A stretch of DNA of 17,749 nt from CAZDBA01 sp964503615 (GTDB lineage: Bacteria > Planctomycetota > Planctomycetia > Pirellulales > Pirellulaceae). The stretch spans positions 1-17,749 of the forward strand of contig CAZDBA010000104.1 in NCBI GenBank assembly GCA_964503615.1, written 5' to 3'. Position numbers and translations under genes: made by a program. Below are positions 1 to 8,502 of the stretch, in pieces. Position 1 is the stretch's first letter; the number at the start of each line of letters is the position of its first letter. The notes under the pieces are model-generated. The model was not told the origin of the DNA, did not search any database, and worked only from the letters and a program-made list of their open reading frames with translations.

Positions 1-165
1 CTGGTCATTTATTCGAGCTCTGTTGAGCCACCGGGCTAGTGCCTTCCTACTGGTACCCCCTCGTCACTCAGGCAATTCTCGCATAAAAGAATTCACAAGG
101 CACCGAAAGCCGTCTGAGGTCGGCGAATCACTGGGACGAGCTGATGTGAGACCCAGTTCAAGCGT

Positions 166-195
166 TTGGCCTTTCGAGGAAATGAGCTGTATAAT
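166..195 (+). promoter_or_regulatory. Candidate sigma70-type promoter of the propeller gene
   Basis: A perfect TATAAT lies at 190-195. TTGGCC at 166-171 (4 of 6 matches to TTGACA) is separated from it by 18 bases. Transcription would start near 202, leaving a leader of about 27 bases before the ATG at 229. An AGG at 220-222 is a weak ribosome binding site. This arrangement also argues that the TTG at 166 is not the translation start, because it lies inside the promoter. Inferred from sequence only. Confidence 0.5.
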
Positions 196-228
196 TCAGC
201 CAACCTCTTTTTACGTTTTAGGTATTTA

Positions 229-2598
229 ATGGTCGACAACAACTTCGCAACACTTGTTTTTCAGGCACTGGGCAAAGCTCTCAAAGCAACTGCAGTTTTA
301 ACCGTATCGACAGCTCTCTGTGCAAACATTTTGGCACAGGATAATTTCAAGCAACCAGTATTGGACGCAGAAACTCGGCTGAACTGGCATCAACAACATC
401 TTGAAATGCGCCAACAGTCACAATTCAAAGACCTTAACTGGAAACATATCGGACCGCTGCTGATGAGCGGCCGAGTGACTGACATTGCCAAACATCGCGA
501 CCAAAAATCTACGTTCTATGTTGCTTCTGCTTCGGGTGGTGTCTGGAAGACAACCGACAGTGGCACGAACTGGCAACCAATCTTTGACGATGCGCCCTCA
601 GGTGCGGTAGGAGCGATCGCAGTTGATCCGCAAGAATCTCAAACGGTCTGGGTCGGATTAGGCGAAGCAAACATATTTCGCAGCAGCATGTCCGGAACAG
701 GAGTGTACCGGAGTGACGATGCGGGAAAAACATGGACCCATTGCGGACTGGCCGAGACTCAACATATCGCGCGCATCGTGGTGCATCCAACCAACTCGGA
801 CATCGTTTTCGTTGCTGCTGCCGGACGAGAGTACTCCACCAATAAAGAACGAGGGATATATAAATCGACGGACAGAGGTCAGACATGGAAAAAAGTCCTC
901 TTTGAAAGTGAAATGTGCGGTGGAAATGACTTGGTGATCGACCCAAGTAATCCTGACATCGTCTACGCTTCGATGTGGCATCGAATCCGGCGACCCTGGA
1001 GCGACCCTCTACCGGGAGATGGCGGTGGTATCTACAAATCGGTCGACGGCGGAGAAACCTGGAAACGGCTTACTCAGGGATTGCCGGCGCGGGAACTTTG
1101 CGGACGAATTGGAATCGCTTTGTCGGCCAGCCAACCGGAAACGGTCTACGCGCTCATCGATTCGCATGAAGTGGTTCGGAAGGCAAAGCCGGATGAAAAG
1201 GACGCCTATGGGCGAAAAAGATCGGACGTAAAGCGGGGAGCTGCAGTCTATCGAAGTGACGATCAAGGTGAAACCTGGGAAAAGGTCAGTCAGGACAGCG
1301 ATCTGCTGGCCGCAACGTACTCCACCTATGGTTGGGTTTTTGGTCAGGTCCGAGTGGATCCCAATGATCCTGAAACGGTCTATGTGCTGGGAGTTACGCT
1401 GCTCAAATCGGTCGACGGCGGCGAAACATTTGAGCGACTTTTCGACCGCGGTTTGCACGCGGACCATCATGCGATGTGGATCGACCCTGATAACTCACAG
1501 TACATCATCAATGGCAACGATGGCGGCATTAACATTTCGTTCGACGGTGGAGAAAACTGGAAAGACTTTCCCAACCTGCCGATCGTGCAATTCTACAACG
1601 TTGCCTACGACTGGCAGACTCCATTCCATGTTTACGGTTCGATTCAAGACAACCGAACGTGGTCCGGGCCCCATACCCATGACCCCGCCACCGATCCCAA
1701 GATGGACTGGGTCATTCAAAAAGGTGGAGAAGCGAGCCATATCGAAATCGACCCCAGTGATCCGAACACATTGTATTCAGAGTCTTTTTACGGCAGCCTG
1801 ATGCGCACGAATATGGCCAAGGATGAGACGAAACAAATCAAACCTAAACCACAACCGGGCGAGCCCGCCTTGCGAGGGCAATGGCTGGCACCGTTTCAAC
1901 TGTCCAAGCACGATTCAAACATCATTTATCACGGTATGAACTGTCTGTTTCGCAGTGAAGATCGTGGAGATCACTGGGAACAAATCAGCCCCGATTTGAC
2001 TTACAACAACCCGGAAACCCAAGGCAACATCTCTTACGCGACGATCTCCTCGCTAAGTGAATCACCGCTCAAGCCTGGTTTGGTTTACGTCGGCACCGAT
2101 GATGGCCGCGTCCATGTTTCCAAGGATACAGGCGAAACCTGGACCGAGATCCTGTCCGGCTTACCCAAAACCAAATGGGTCTCTCGGATCTTGGCCTCTG
2201 AATATGACGAGGCGACTGTCTACCTGACTCAGAATGGTAAACGTGATTGCGATTTTCAGGTGTACGTGTATCGTTCGCGAGACTATGGCAAGACTTGGAC
2301 AGATATTAGTGAGGGAATTCCTGGCGGGCCTGTTAACGTGATCCGCGAAGATCCCAAACAGTCGGGAGTCCTGTACGTCGGTACCGACTTGGGAATCTAC
2401 GTTTCGATCGACGACGCCAAAACCTGGCACGTTCTCGGAAGCGGACTGCCGATCACCTTTGTCCATGATCTGGTGATCCACCCTCGCGATAACATTGCCG
2501 TCATCGCAACTCACGGTCGTGGCATGTTCACACTGGATGTGACACCGATTCAAGATGCAGCCATCTTAAGCAACAAAGCGAATAAAAAAGCGGAGTGA
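229..2598 (+). CDS. Exported sortilin/VPS10-like Asp-box (BNR) beta-propeller protein
   Basis: This is a 789-residue exported protein. A signal peptide spans residues 1-36: a hydrophobic stretch around 22-35 and a likely cut after ILA, before QDNF. The mature part carries at least ten Asp-box motifs of the S/T-x-D-x-G-x-T-W type, for example TTDSGTNW, RSDDAGKTW, KSTDRGQTW, KSVDGGETW, RSDDQGETW, RSEDRGDHW, VSKDTGETW and RSRDYGKTW. They are regularly spaced to the C-terminus, as in ten-bladed sortilin/VPS10-type and BNR propellers. Such proteins are common in planctomycetes and are often labelled glycosyl hydrolase, but I see no sialidase active-site arginine triad, so an enzymatic role is not supported. 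A binding or scaffold role outside the cytoplasm is an inference. The ATG at 229 is preferred over an upstream in-frame TTG at 166 because it begins a clean signal peptide and follows a promoter and leader. Confidence 0.85.
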   Translation: MVDNNFATLVFQALGKALKATAVLTVSTALCANILAQDNFKQPVLDAETRLNWHQQHLEMRQQSQFKDLNWKHIGPLLMSGRVTDIAKHRDQKSTFYVASASGGVWKTTDSGTNWQPIFDDAPSGAVGAIAVDPQESQTVWVGLGEANIFRSSMSGTGVYRSDDAGKTWTHCGLAETQHIARIVVHPTNSDIVFVAAAGREYSTNKERGIYKSTDRGQTWKKVLFESEMCGGNDLVIDPSNPDIVYASMWHRIRRPWSDPLPGDGGGIYKSVDGGETWKRLTQGLPARELCGRIGIALSASQPETVYALIDSHEVVRKAKPDEKDAYGRKRSDVKRGAAVYRSDDQGETWEKVSQDSDLLAATYSTYGWVFGQVRVDPNDPETVYVLGVTLLKSVDGGETFERLFDRGLHADHHAMWIDPDNSQYIINGNDGGINISFDGGENWKDFPNLPIVQFYNVAYDWQTPFHVYGSIQDNRTWSGPHTHDPATDPKMDWVIQKGGEASHIEIDPSDPNTLYSESFYGSLMRTNMAKDETKQIKPKPQPGEPALRGQWLAPFQLSKHDSNIIYHGMNCLFRSEDRGDHWEQISPDLTYNNPETQGNISYATISSLSESPLKPGLVYVGTDDGRVHVSKDTGETWTEILSGLPKTKWVSRILASEYDEATVYLTQNGKRDCDFQVYVYRSRDYGKTWTDISEGIPGGPVNVIREDPKQSGVLYVGTDLGIYVSIDDAKTWHVLGSGLPITFVHDLVIHPRDNIAVIATHGRGMFTLDVTPIQDAAILSNKANKKAE

Positions 2599-2701
2599 AA
2601 AACACGCTTCACGACGGCAACGATTTAGGTTCCTGTGTGTTTCAATACTGAAAGCGAAGTCTCATCGCACTTACTTTAGATGCGAAAGCGTCTGTACTGG
2701 T

Positions 2702-2758
2702 AACCCGCAGCGTAAGCAAGGACGGAGGCAAGCCGTTTCCTCGCTAAGCCGTCGGGTT
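2702..2758. repeat. Imperfect palindromic intergenic repeat (REP-like)
   Basis: The left arm begins AACCCGCAGCGTAAGCAAGG and the right arm ends CGCTAAGCCGTCGGGTT. The arms are complementary at about 15 of 21 positions around a short purine-rich centre. I recognise the GCGTAAGC-type palindrome as a style of dispersed repeat in Pirellulaceae genomes. That is from memory and was not checked. It lies between two plus-strand genes and could fold in RNA to end or protect the upstream transcript. Confidence 0.55.
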
Positions 2759-2820
2759 TCCATCTTGGCCGAATTCCACAATGATTGGGGTTTCAACCTT
2801 GCCCGCTCTCAATCGCTTAT

Positions 2821-4803
2821 ATGACATCCGAGAAATCAGACCTGCCCAAAACCGCCAGTCAAAACGAAAGCTCAAGTAAAAGCGAACTGCCCGGTAAGAC
2901 TTCAAAATTGCGATTCGCAGAATTTGTTGGCAAGTTTCGCGGCGGTGAACTGAAAAGGGAACGGGACAACAAAAACGACTTTGAAAGTAAAAACGCCAAA
3001 GACAACGATAGCGAGGACGAGGCCAGCAAACAGGAAAAGAAAAAACGGCGGCGCGGCTACTTGCGGAAGTACGTTCAGCAATTGTGGCCGCACAGTCGCA
3101 TGGTCGCGCTGTTGATCATACTTGCGATCCTGTTTTCGATTCTTGAAATCGTCCAACCGCTATTTGCTCGTTACATCTTTGACGAAGTCCTTCTTAACGA
3201 CGACCTAACGCCCAGTCAGCGTATCTGGAGGCTAAATACCGTTGGATTGCTGTTTCTGAGCTTGGTGGTGGTGACCCGGATCTTGGGAACCCTGCGGTCG
3301 TGGAACCAACGATTGTTGAACGTGCGAGTGATTCTCACGCTTCGTCGCGCTCTGTTCGACAGATTGTTGCGGCTTCCCTTGGACAAGCTTTCTGAGATGA
3401 AAGTCGGCGGAATCATCTCTCGATTGACCGACGACATCAGCAAGACGAACGGTCTGTTGCAAATGGCGGTGATCTCGCCCGGCGTCGCCATTTTACGATT
3501 GATGATCGCGATGGTGATCCTGTTTGTCATCAACTGGAAATTGGCCTTTACCATCCTTGGCGTGATCCCGCCGATTATGGTGCTCAGTATGATTGCGATT
3601 CGTCGCATTAGACCGATCTACCGAGCGATTCGGAAAGACGTTTCGTACGTGGACGGTCGTGTGGGCGAAGCGTTCCAAGGCATCCGCGCGGTTCGTTCGT
3701 TTAGCGGCGAACAGCGAGAGGAAAACGAATATGCCGTTGGGCAACATACGATTACGCGAATGAGAATGTTTGCGGCCAAACGTGAGATTATTGTCTGGAG
3801 CACATGGGGATTCATCATCGCGCTCAACACAGTGATTGTCACTTGGGCAGGAGGCTATTGGTACATTAAAGGGCAAGCCACTATTGGTGACATCGGAGCG
3901 TTTCAAGTTTACGTTTTGTACTTACTGAACCCCGTTTGGAAGATCGTTGAGTCGCTGACCGAACTACAACGTTCGCTGGCTTCGATGGAACGTGTATTCG
4001 AGGTTCTCGAATCACCGATCGACAAACCGGATCGTCCCGATGCACGAGAGGTCGACCCAACAATTCAAGAAATCAAATTCGAAAACGTCGGGTTTTCTTA
4101 CAACGACGAAACCGAAGTGATCAAGGATTTTAACTTGACCGTTCCGGGTGGTGCTGTGGTCGCACTGGTGGGCCGAAGTGGTGCAGGAAAAACAACCATC
4201 ACCGATTTGGTCGCGCGTTTTTACGATCCGACCCGTGGCCGGATCACGTTAAACGGCCGAGACCTTGCCGACTACAAACTGAATTCGTTTCGGGAACTGC
4301 TGGGTGTCGTGCAACAGGAAGTGTTTTTGTTTGACGGTACGGTGTTCGCGAACATTGCCTATGCGAATCGGAATGCCACTGCCGAGGCAGTGATCGAAGC
4401 GGCACAACAAGCCAACGCGCACGAATTTATTGCTGAATTACCGAATGGATACGAATCGATCATCGGGGAACGCGGAGTAAAACTCAGTGGCGGGCAACGA
4501 CAAAGGCTTTCCATTGCCCGTGCATTGCTGGCAAACCCGCAAATCCTGATCCTGGACGAAGCAACCAGCAACTTGGATACTGAAAGTGAGCAGAAGATTC
4601 AACAGGCGATGACGCAGCTGTTAAAAGACCGCACGACTTTCATTATCGCGCATCGGCTTTCTACGATCACGCACGCCGATCAGATCGTCGTGATCGACGA
4701 AGGTACGATTATTGAATCGGGAACTCACGACCAGTTGATTGCGATCAACGGCAGGTACGCAGAAATGATTCGTCGCCAACACGATGCGGTTAGCATCGTT
4801 TGA
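2821..4803 (+). CDS. ABC exporter half-transporter (permease fused to ATPase, MsbA/LmrA-like)
   Basis: This 660-residue protein should work as a homodimer in the inner membrane, exporting a lipid, drug or other amphipathic substrate. Residues 1-90 form a highly charged, low-complexity cytoplasmic extension (KKKRRR near 73-78). Six hydrophobic helices follow from about residue 94 (type IV exporter fold). The nucleotide-binding domain occupies about 420-655. Its Walker A is GRSGAGKTT at 451-459, the Q-loop is in VVQQEVF, the signature LSGGQRQR is at 555-562, Walker B LILDE ends at D579-E580, and the H-loop histidine is H611 in IAHRLS. All catalytic motifs are intact. The ATG at 2821 is chosen over an in-frame TTG at 2785 because the latter adds only a short unremarkable stretch; neither has a clear Shine-Dalgarno. 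The substrate cannot be told from sequence. Confidence 0.9.
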   Translation: MTSEKSDLPKTASQNESSSKSELPGKTSKLRFAEFVGKFRGGELKRERDNKNDFESKNAKDNDSEDEASKQEKKKRRRGYLRKYVQQLWPHSRMVALLIILAILFSILEIVQPLFARYIFDEVLLNDDLTPSQRIWRLNTVGLLFLSLVVVTRILGTLRSWNQRLLNVRVILTLRRALFDRLLRLPLDKLSEMKVGGIISRLTDDISKTNGLLQMAVISPGVAILRLMIAMVILFVINWKLAFTILGVIPPIMVLSMIAIRRIRPIYRAIRKDVSYVDGRVGEAFQGIRAVRSFSGEQREENEYAVGQHTITRMRMFAAKREIIVWSTWGFIIALNTVIVTWAGGYWYIKGQATIGDIGAFQVYVLYLLNPVWKIVESLTELQRSLASMERVFEVLESPIDKPDRPDAREVDPTIQEIKFENVGFSYNDETEVIKDFNLTVPGGAVVALVGRSGAGKTTITDLVARFYDPTRGRITLNGRDLADYKLNSFRELLGVVQQEVFLFDGTVFANIAYANRNATAEAVIEAAQQANAHEFIAELPNGYESIIGERGVKLSGGQRQRLSIARALLANPQILILDEATSNLDTESEQKIQQAMTQLLKDRTTFIIAHRLSTITHADQIVVIDEGTIIESGTHDQLIAINGRYAEMIRRQHDAVSIV

Positions 4804-4825
4804 CACCACGTAAAAAAGTGACTAA

Positions 4826-5506
4826 CTATTCGTCGATGTTTTCCAGTTGTTTTTTGGCTTCCACGGCTTTACGTTTTTCTTCAGCGACCTCTTGCGGCGA
4901 TCTCTCCCGCTCGCCGTTGACAATTTGCTCGTCTTTGAGGGCCTGCTCCATCTTGTACAAGATCTCATCGGTCGGTTCACGTTCATATTTGAGATCGTCC
5001 AGCACATACAACCTATCTTGGTTGCCGTCGGAAAAGGTGATCCTCGCGAGCCCTTTCTTGGCCCATTTTTTCTTGTCGATCACCTTGATCTGATCAAAGT
5101 CGAATTTAATTCCACCGCTGGTTTGAAAATTTGAATCGGTCCCTTCGATCCAAGTCTTGTTGGCTTGCAAATACTTAAACAGCGAGAAAGCCCCAAGCGG
5201 AATGCATAAAAGCATGGCATAGTTAAAGTACGCATAACCGAGCGCGCCAGAGGGGGTTTTCGGCTCGCCAATCCCCCAACCTTTCTTTTCGACAATTGCG
5301 GCCCATTCTTCGCCAGAATGACGTTTGACCCAAGGTTCCTTTTCGCCCTCTTCGCTTTCGACCCAATACTCTTTTGCTTTCTTCATCTTCTTAGGGGCAC
5401 TGACAACCGAATCGTAGAGAGCCCATCCCCCGAAACCAATTAGTACGATGGCAATCAAAAGAAACTTAAACAAGAATTTTGAATTTGAATTGGCTCGAAC
5501 TGTCAT
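4826..5506 (-). CDS. Two-pass membrane protein of unknown function
   Basis: I do not recognise this 226-residue family. Two hydrophobic segments are visible, at about residues 11-30 and 92-112. Between them lies a charged, Trp-containing loop (about 35-90). The C-terminal region (about 120-185) looks like a small beta-rich domain with repeated Lys and Trp. The last 35 or so residues are strongly charged and likely helical (ERERSPQEVAEEKRKAVEAK). The gene converges on the ABC exporter with only 22 bases between the stop codons and has no partner on its own strand, so there is no operon clue. The coding call rests on length, codon regularity and coherent membrane topology. Confidence 0.75.
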   Translation of the reverse strand: MTVRANSNSKFLFKFLLIAIVLIGFGGWALYDSVVSAPKKMKKAKEYWVESEEGEKEPWVKRHSGEEWAAIVEKKGWGIGEPKTPSGALGYAYFNYAMLLCIPLGAFSLFKYLQANKTWIEGTDSNFQTSGGIKFDFDQIKVIDKKKWAKKGLARITFSDGNQDRLYVLDDLKYEREPTDEILYKMEQALKDEQIVNGERERSPQEVAEEKRKAVEAKKQLENIDE

Positions 5507-5884
5507 GGTGGGCTCTTTGAATTATTGATCTAAACGAACGTTCGGCGGTCGACCTTCGACGCAAATGTCTGCCGTTCGCAATTTACAATAATCTAACCTC
5601 TTATTGTTCCAAGGTTAATGAGTAAATCAGGCGATCAAATTGCGGATAAAGCAGGCGGAATATGCAGGCTGTACCGGCGTTTTTCGCGATCTCAGCGTGA
5701 AAAGCCTTCTAGCAACGCCTGAAGACACTTGGGTAAGTTCCTTGCTTGTGCTGCCTGGAAACCCTCTGTTTGGCCGCAATTGAAAATTATTCCAGATCGG
5801 AACGACCAATCGTGTCATGCCTGGCTTGTATGTTTAGTAGTAAGGCAAAAAGGCAAATCGCATTGGCCATAGGAGAAAGTCAAA
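5507..5884. other. Gene-poor intergenic stretch
   Basis: No convincing gene, tRNA or repeat was seen. Close to the minus-strand start at 5506 are two adjacent perfect palindromes, CGAACGTTCG at 5535-5544 and GGTCGACC at 5546-5553. They could be an operator for that gene. The short ORFs here on both strands have no ribosome binding site or recognisable motif. Confidence 0.4.
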
Positions 5885-6148
5885 ATGACAAAATTTCGCA
5901 CCCCATTTCGACTGGACTATCACACTTTGATTGTACGCCCATCTGCAGGCTTTAACCCTCAAGATTGGCGTGACAAGCCGAATTCCTACACGATCATTTC
6001 CTACGAAGGCCCAGAGCAATTACGCGGCCGAGCAGATGCATGGTGTTTCTCATACAACCGTACACGATTACAGGGCACACCAGAAAGTTGGGCGATTGTT
6101 TGCACTCAACTGGAATCACTTAGCTGCAAAACTGCGCTCACGAACTAA
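5885..6148 (+). CDS. Possible small hypothetical protein (87 residues)
   Basis: This is an unrecognised short ORF. Its main support is a textbook AGGAG at 5871-5875, nine bases before the ATG, which is unusual in this window. Composition is protein-like: four Trp, mixed charges, no low complexity. There is no signal peptide, membrane helix or known motif. It ends 31 bases before the 3' end of the convergent DUF1080 gene. It may equally be a chance ORF in a sparse region. Confidence 0.35.
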   Translation: MTKFRTPFRLDYHTLIVRPSAGFNPQDWRDKPNSYTIISYEGPEQLRGRADAWCFSYNRTRLQGTPESWAIVCTQLESLSCKTALTN

Positions 6149-6179
6149 AGCTGCCACGGATCCGTTTTTGAAGGGCCGC

Positions 6180-7055
6180 TCAATCCAGTGGCATGATTTG
6201 AATGTTGCGAAACCAGACCCTCTGCGCTTCGGCTTGCAGCGCAATATGACCGCTTGATAATTGCAAGTTCGCACCTTGGGCAATCAGAGGCTTGGCTTCT
6301 TTGCTTTTCGGATCCAACCGCGGATTTGTGTATCGCAGAACTTCCTCGCCCCTGACGTAGTAGATTATTTCGTCGTGACCGCGAACTTCCATTTCAACGG
6401 CGACCCACTCATCGGCGGCCAGGGTTGGTCCATCAGATTTAACGATGTGCTTTCTTGTGAACTTTCCCTTGTAGACAAGATCGGTTCCCGGCGTGCAGAC
6501 GTTGCCTGTCTGCCGCTTGCCTTTACCTTGATCGGCTAGAAATTGCATCTCTAAACTTGCGGGGAAAGCTTGATCCAACTCTAAGCTAAGAGGCGATTGC
6601 GAATGGAGCATGACACCACTGTTTAAATCAACATAGTCAGGTGCATCGGGCAACTGACGGCCCTGGAAACGATACTCCAGCTTCAGTTTGTAATGTGAGT
6701 AAGACAAATTGGTGTACAGATGGCCGTAACGCCCACCAAATTCTTCGTAGTCATCGTACTCGCATTTGAGAATGCCATCCTCAACCCGAAAGGTGTCCGC
6801 ATAGTTTTCGCCAACGGGGTGACCCGCGATCTTGACCGTCCACCCTTCCAAGTCTTGGCCATTAAACAGATCCACCCATTCCCGTTCAGGTTCCGATTGC
6901 TTTTCTTGCGCAAGAACGCCCTGCCCTACCCAGGACCAACTTAGAACCAACACGGCAAAGAAAATCCGAACAGAAAGATGATCAATGGATCGCTCTAGAA
7001 AAGGTCTCAAGTCAACATCCTTTAAAATATAAACGTGTTTACAACACCAACTCAT
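6180..7055 (-). CDS. Exported DUF1080 (3-keto-disaccharide hydrolase-type) protein
   Basis: This 291-residue secreted protein has a concanavalin-like fold family signature. A hydrophobic segment at residues 31-44 with a cleavage site after VLA (residue 49) forms a signal peptide. The mature protein opens with the family hallmark LFNGQDLEGW (about 63-72). It continues with alternating beta-strand motifs such as FRVEDGILKCEY, YKLKLEYRF, DLNSGVMLHSQ and SGHIALQAE, ending in a typical VWFRNIQI strand. DUF1080 proteins are abundant in planctomycetes; some are reported as 3-keto-disaccharide hydrolases, so a role in glycan or sugar turnover is inferred. The only ATG overlaps the upstream gene's stop by four bases (ATGA). 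It leaves a long 30-residue leader before the hydrophobic core, so an internal TTG at about residue 16 is a possible alternative start. Confidence 0.85.
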   Translation of the reverse strand: MSWCCKHVYILKDVDLRPFLERSIDHLSVRIFFAVLVLSWSWVGQGVLAQEKQSEPEREWVDLFNGQDLEGWTVKIAGHPVGENYADTFRVEDGILKCEYDDYEEFGGRYGHLYTNLSYSHYKLKLEYRFQGRQLPDAPDYVDLNSGVMLHSQSPLSLELDQAFPASLEMQFLADQGKGKRQTGNVCTPGTDLVYKGKFTRKHIVKSDGPTLAADEWVAVEMEVRGHDEIIYYVRGEEVLRYTNPRLDPKSKEAKPLIAQGANLQLSSGHIALQAEAQRVWFRNIQIMPLD

Positions 7056-7546
7056 TTTGACTTCGCCATCATAACAAGATGCCCTACCAACGACTCGTAC
7101 GCTTCGGGAGGTACAACGTTCTGCCGATGAACATAAAGCGATGTCGTTCGGTTGAGTACCAGAAAAAAGCCGTCCGTAGCGGGGACAACCTCGGGGAGCG
7201 AAGAAATCTTGATCGTGGCAGTCCCGTCCTCGGAAACGGTATGAATAGATTCTTCTTCAAACTTTATCTCCATCGTTTTATCAGACATGTGTTTTAAGCA
7301 CTTTTTGATCCAACGCCCTTTTGCCGTCAGTGAGGTAATCAGCTCATAAACGCCCGATAGAATCACTACCAGACCAAGCAAACGGATTTTTTCTGGAGAA
7401 AAGAACCAAATCAAAACCCCCAACAATACGAAGAAGATTGCGGCTGGCAAAGAATATTTCCGCCATCGAGACCGGTGCTTAAACCACTCTTCATACTTTT
7501 TCTGATAATGTTGGCGATCAGAATTTATGCTGGCGGTGGCATTCAT
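7052..7546 (-). CDS. YcxB-like two-pass membrane protein
   Basis: This 164-residue protein has a basic N-terminus and two close transmembrane helices at about 32-49 and 54-72. A cytoplasmic C-terminal beta-rich domain follows (about 90-155), containing VVPATDGFFLVLNRTTSLYV and a PPEAYESL element. That layout matches YcxB-like proteins, a family without a settled biochemical role. The gene shares a four-base ATGA overlap with the downstream DUF1080 gene, so the two are very likely co-transcribed and translationally coupled. It is divergent from the oxygenase gene at 7710. The family assignment is moderate; the topology is clear. Confidence 0.65.
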   Translation of the reverse strand: MNATASINSDRQHYQKKYEEWFKHRSRWRKYSLPAAIFFVLLGVLIWFFSPEKIRLLGLVVILSGVYELITSLTAKGRWIKKCLKHMSDKTMEIKFEEESIHTVSEDGTATIKISSLPEVVPATDGFFLVLNRTTSLYVHRQNVVPPEAYESLVGHLVMMAKSK

Positions 7547-7588
7547 GATCTAATCTTCATTCGACAAAAAGCAGTTAGTAACGGCACC

Positions 7589-7594
7589 ATTATA
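7589..7594 (-). promoter_or_regulatory. Candidate -10 box for the YcxB-like/DUF1080 operon
   Basis: The minus strand reads a perfect TATAAT here. It would give a start near 7582 and a leader of about 36 bases before the ATG at 7546. No good -35 box is seen at the expected spacing. The call is therefore weak. Confidence 0.35.
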
Positions 7595-7709
7595 AACAGC
7601 TCTGAACCTGCCGTTCGTGCCGGCAAGAAACATCATAGAATTCTATTCGGTAGAATGAGCTTCGCCACCCTCCGAACCCAATCTTCGATAAAACGACACG
7701 AATGCAACG

Positions 7710-8483
7710 ATGAAAACAGAACAGGAAAACACGACCGAAGTTTTTGAACTGGGTGGATTCGAATTTAACACCCAGCGCCCTCATAAGTTCGGGCTGGTGA
7801 TTGTCGGATTGCATGCTTGTACCGAGCCAAAAGATTACCTCCACGAGATCCTGCTGGATTCGGCAAATCGCGAAACGTTTTTTGAACTGATCGCCCACGA
7901 GCGGTTGGTCGTTTGCAAAAACGTGCCAACATCGGACCCGAGTTATCGCAAAGTTCGAGGCAAATCAAGCTTTGGGCGACTTAGCCAAGCCGAGTATTAC
8001 CACCATGACGGCTGCAGTTGTCCTGAAAAACCACGAGTCAACGAAATCCGCTTGCCTTATCAAATCGTCCAGCGCGATGTAGCAACAGCGATCGCACCGT
8101 TCGGTGATGTCGTGCAAGCGCAGTTGGCTGCATTGCCTGAACGGATGTTGACCGATCCAACCGTTGCTGAGTATCACGAAGCTTTTCAAGAGCGAACCTC
8201 CTGGCCCGCAGTTGAAATGTGGGACAAAGTTCAAGGGCACGTCACGCGATTGGTTCGCAAAGAAATGGATGCCGAATCTGCCCGAGAGTATTTTCGTAAA
8301 GTTGACCGATTGGCCGGCGCGTATGACCTGCCTTGGGAAATGGGTGAAAGTCGATTGATGCTTAACAACCATCCAGACCTCAAACGCACTTTGCAGCATC
8401 GACGCGCCTTCCAAAAACCGAAACTGGCCAACGAACAAAACGGCAGCCTTGTAAAACGCTGGACTGCCGAAGATTATTCCTGA
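7710..8483 (+). CDS. Putative Fe(II)/2-oxoglutarate-dependent oxygenase (TauD-like)
   Basis: This is a 257-residue soluble protein. The sequence EYYHHDGCSCPEKPRVNEIR (residues 95-114) supplies an H98-x-D100 pair of the kind that binds iron. A C-terminal element with LMLNN (216-220) and LQHRRAF (228-234) resembles the end of TauD/TfdA-type enzymes, where the distal His and a 2-oxoglutarate-binding Arg sit (here H230 and R231 or R232). The spacing of about 130 residues between these sites fits the fold. Two cysteines directly after the HxD (GCSC) are unusual. The substrate is unknown, and the call is motif-based and tentative. The gene is monocistronic: divergent from 7546 and convergent with 8503, with a 19-base gap. 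Confidence 0.5.
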   Translation: MKTEQENTTEVFELGGFEFNTQRPHKFGLVIVGLHACTEPKDYLHEILLDSANRETFFELIAHERLVVCKNVPTSDPSYRKVRGKSSFGRLSQAEYYHHDGCSCPEKPRVNEIRLPYQIVQRDVATAIAPFGDVVQAQLAALPERMLTDPTVAEYHEAFQERTSWPAVEMWDKVQGHVTRLVRKEMDAESAREYFRKVDRLAGAYDLPWEMGESRLMLNNHPDLKRTLQHRRAFQKPKLANEQNGSLVKRWTAEDYS

Positions 8484-8502
8484 CCGCTCAGGTTGAAATC
8501 GT

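Noticed and set aside
166..228. TTG start for the propeller protein at 166
   Set aside because: It would put 21 residues before a clean signal peptide and lies inside a promoter with a perfect TATAAT. The ATG at 229 is better.
1034..1435. DNA direct repeat around AAATCGGTCGACGGCGG in the propeller gene (two copies)
   Set aside because: Both copies encode Asp-box motifs in frame. They are explained by the internal repeats of the propeller, not by a mobile or recombination element.
509..1470. Long minus-strand ORFs opposite the propeller gene
   Set aside because: They overlap a well-supported gene on the other strand, have no recognisable motifs and are rich in Arg, His and Ser as expected of antisense shadows.
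2785..2820. TTG start for the ABC exporter at 2785
   Set aside because: It adds 12 residues with no Shine-Dalgarno support; the ATG at 2821 is simpler.
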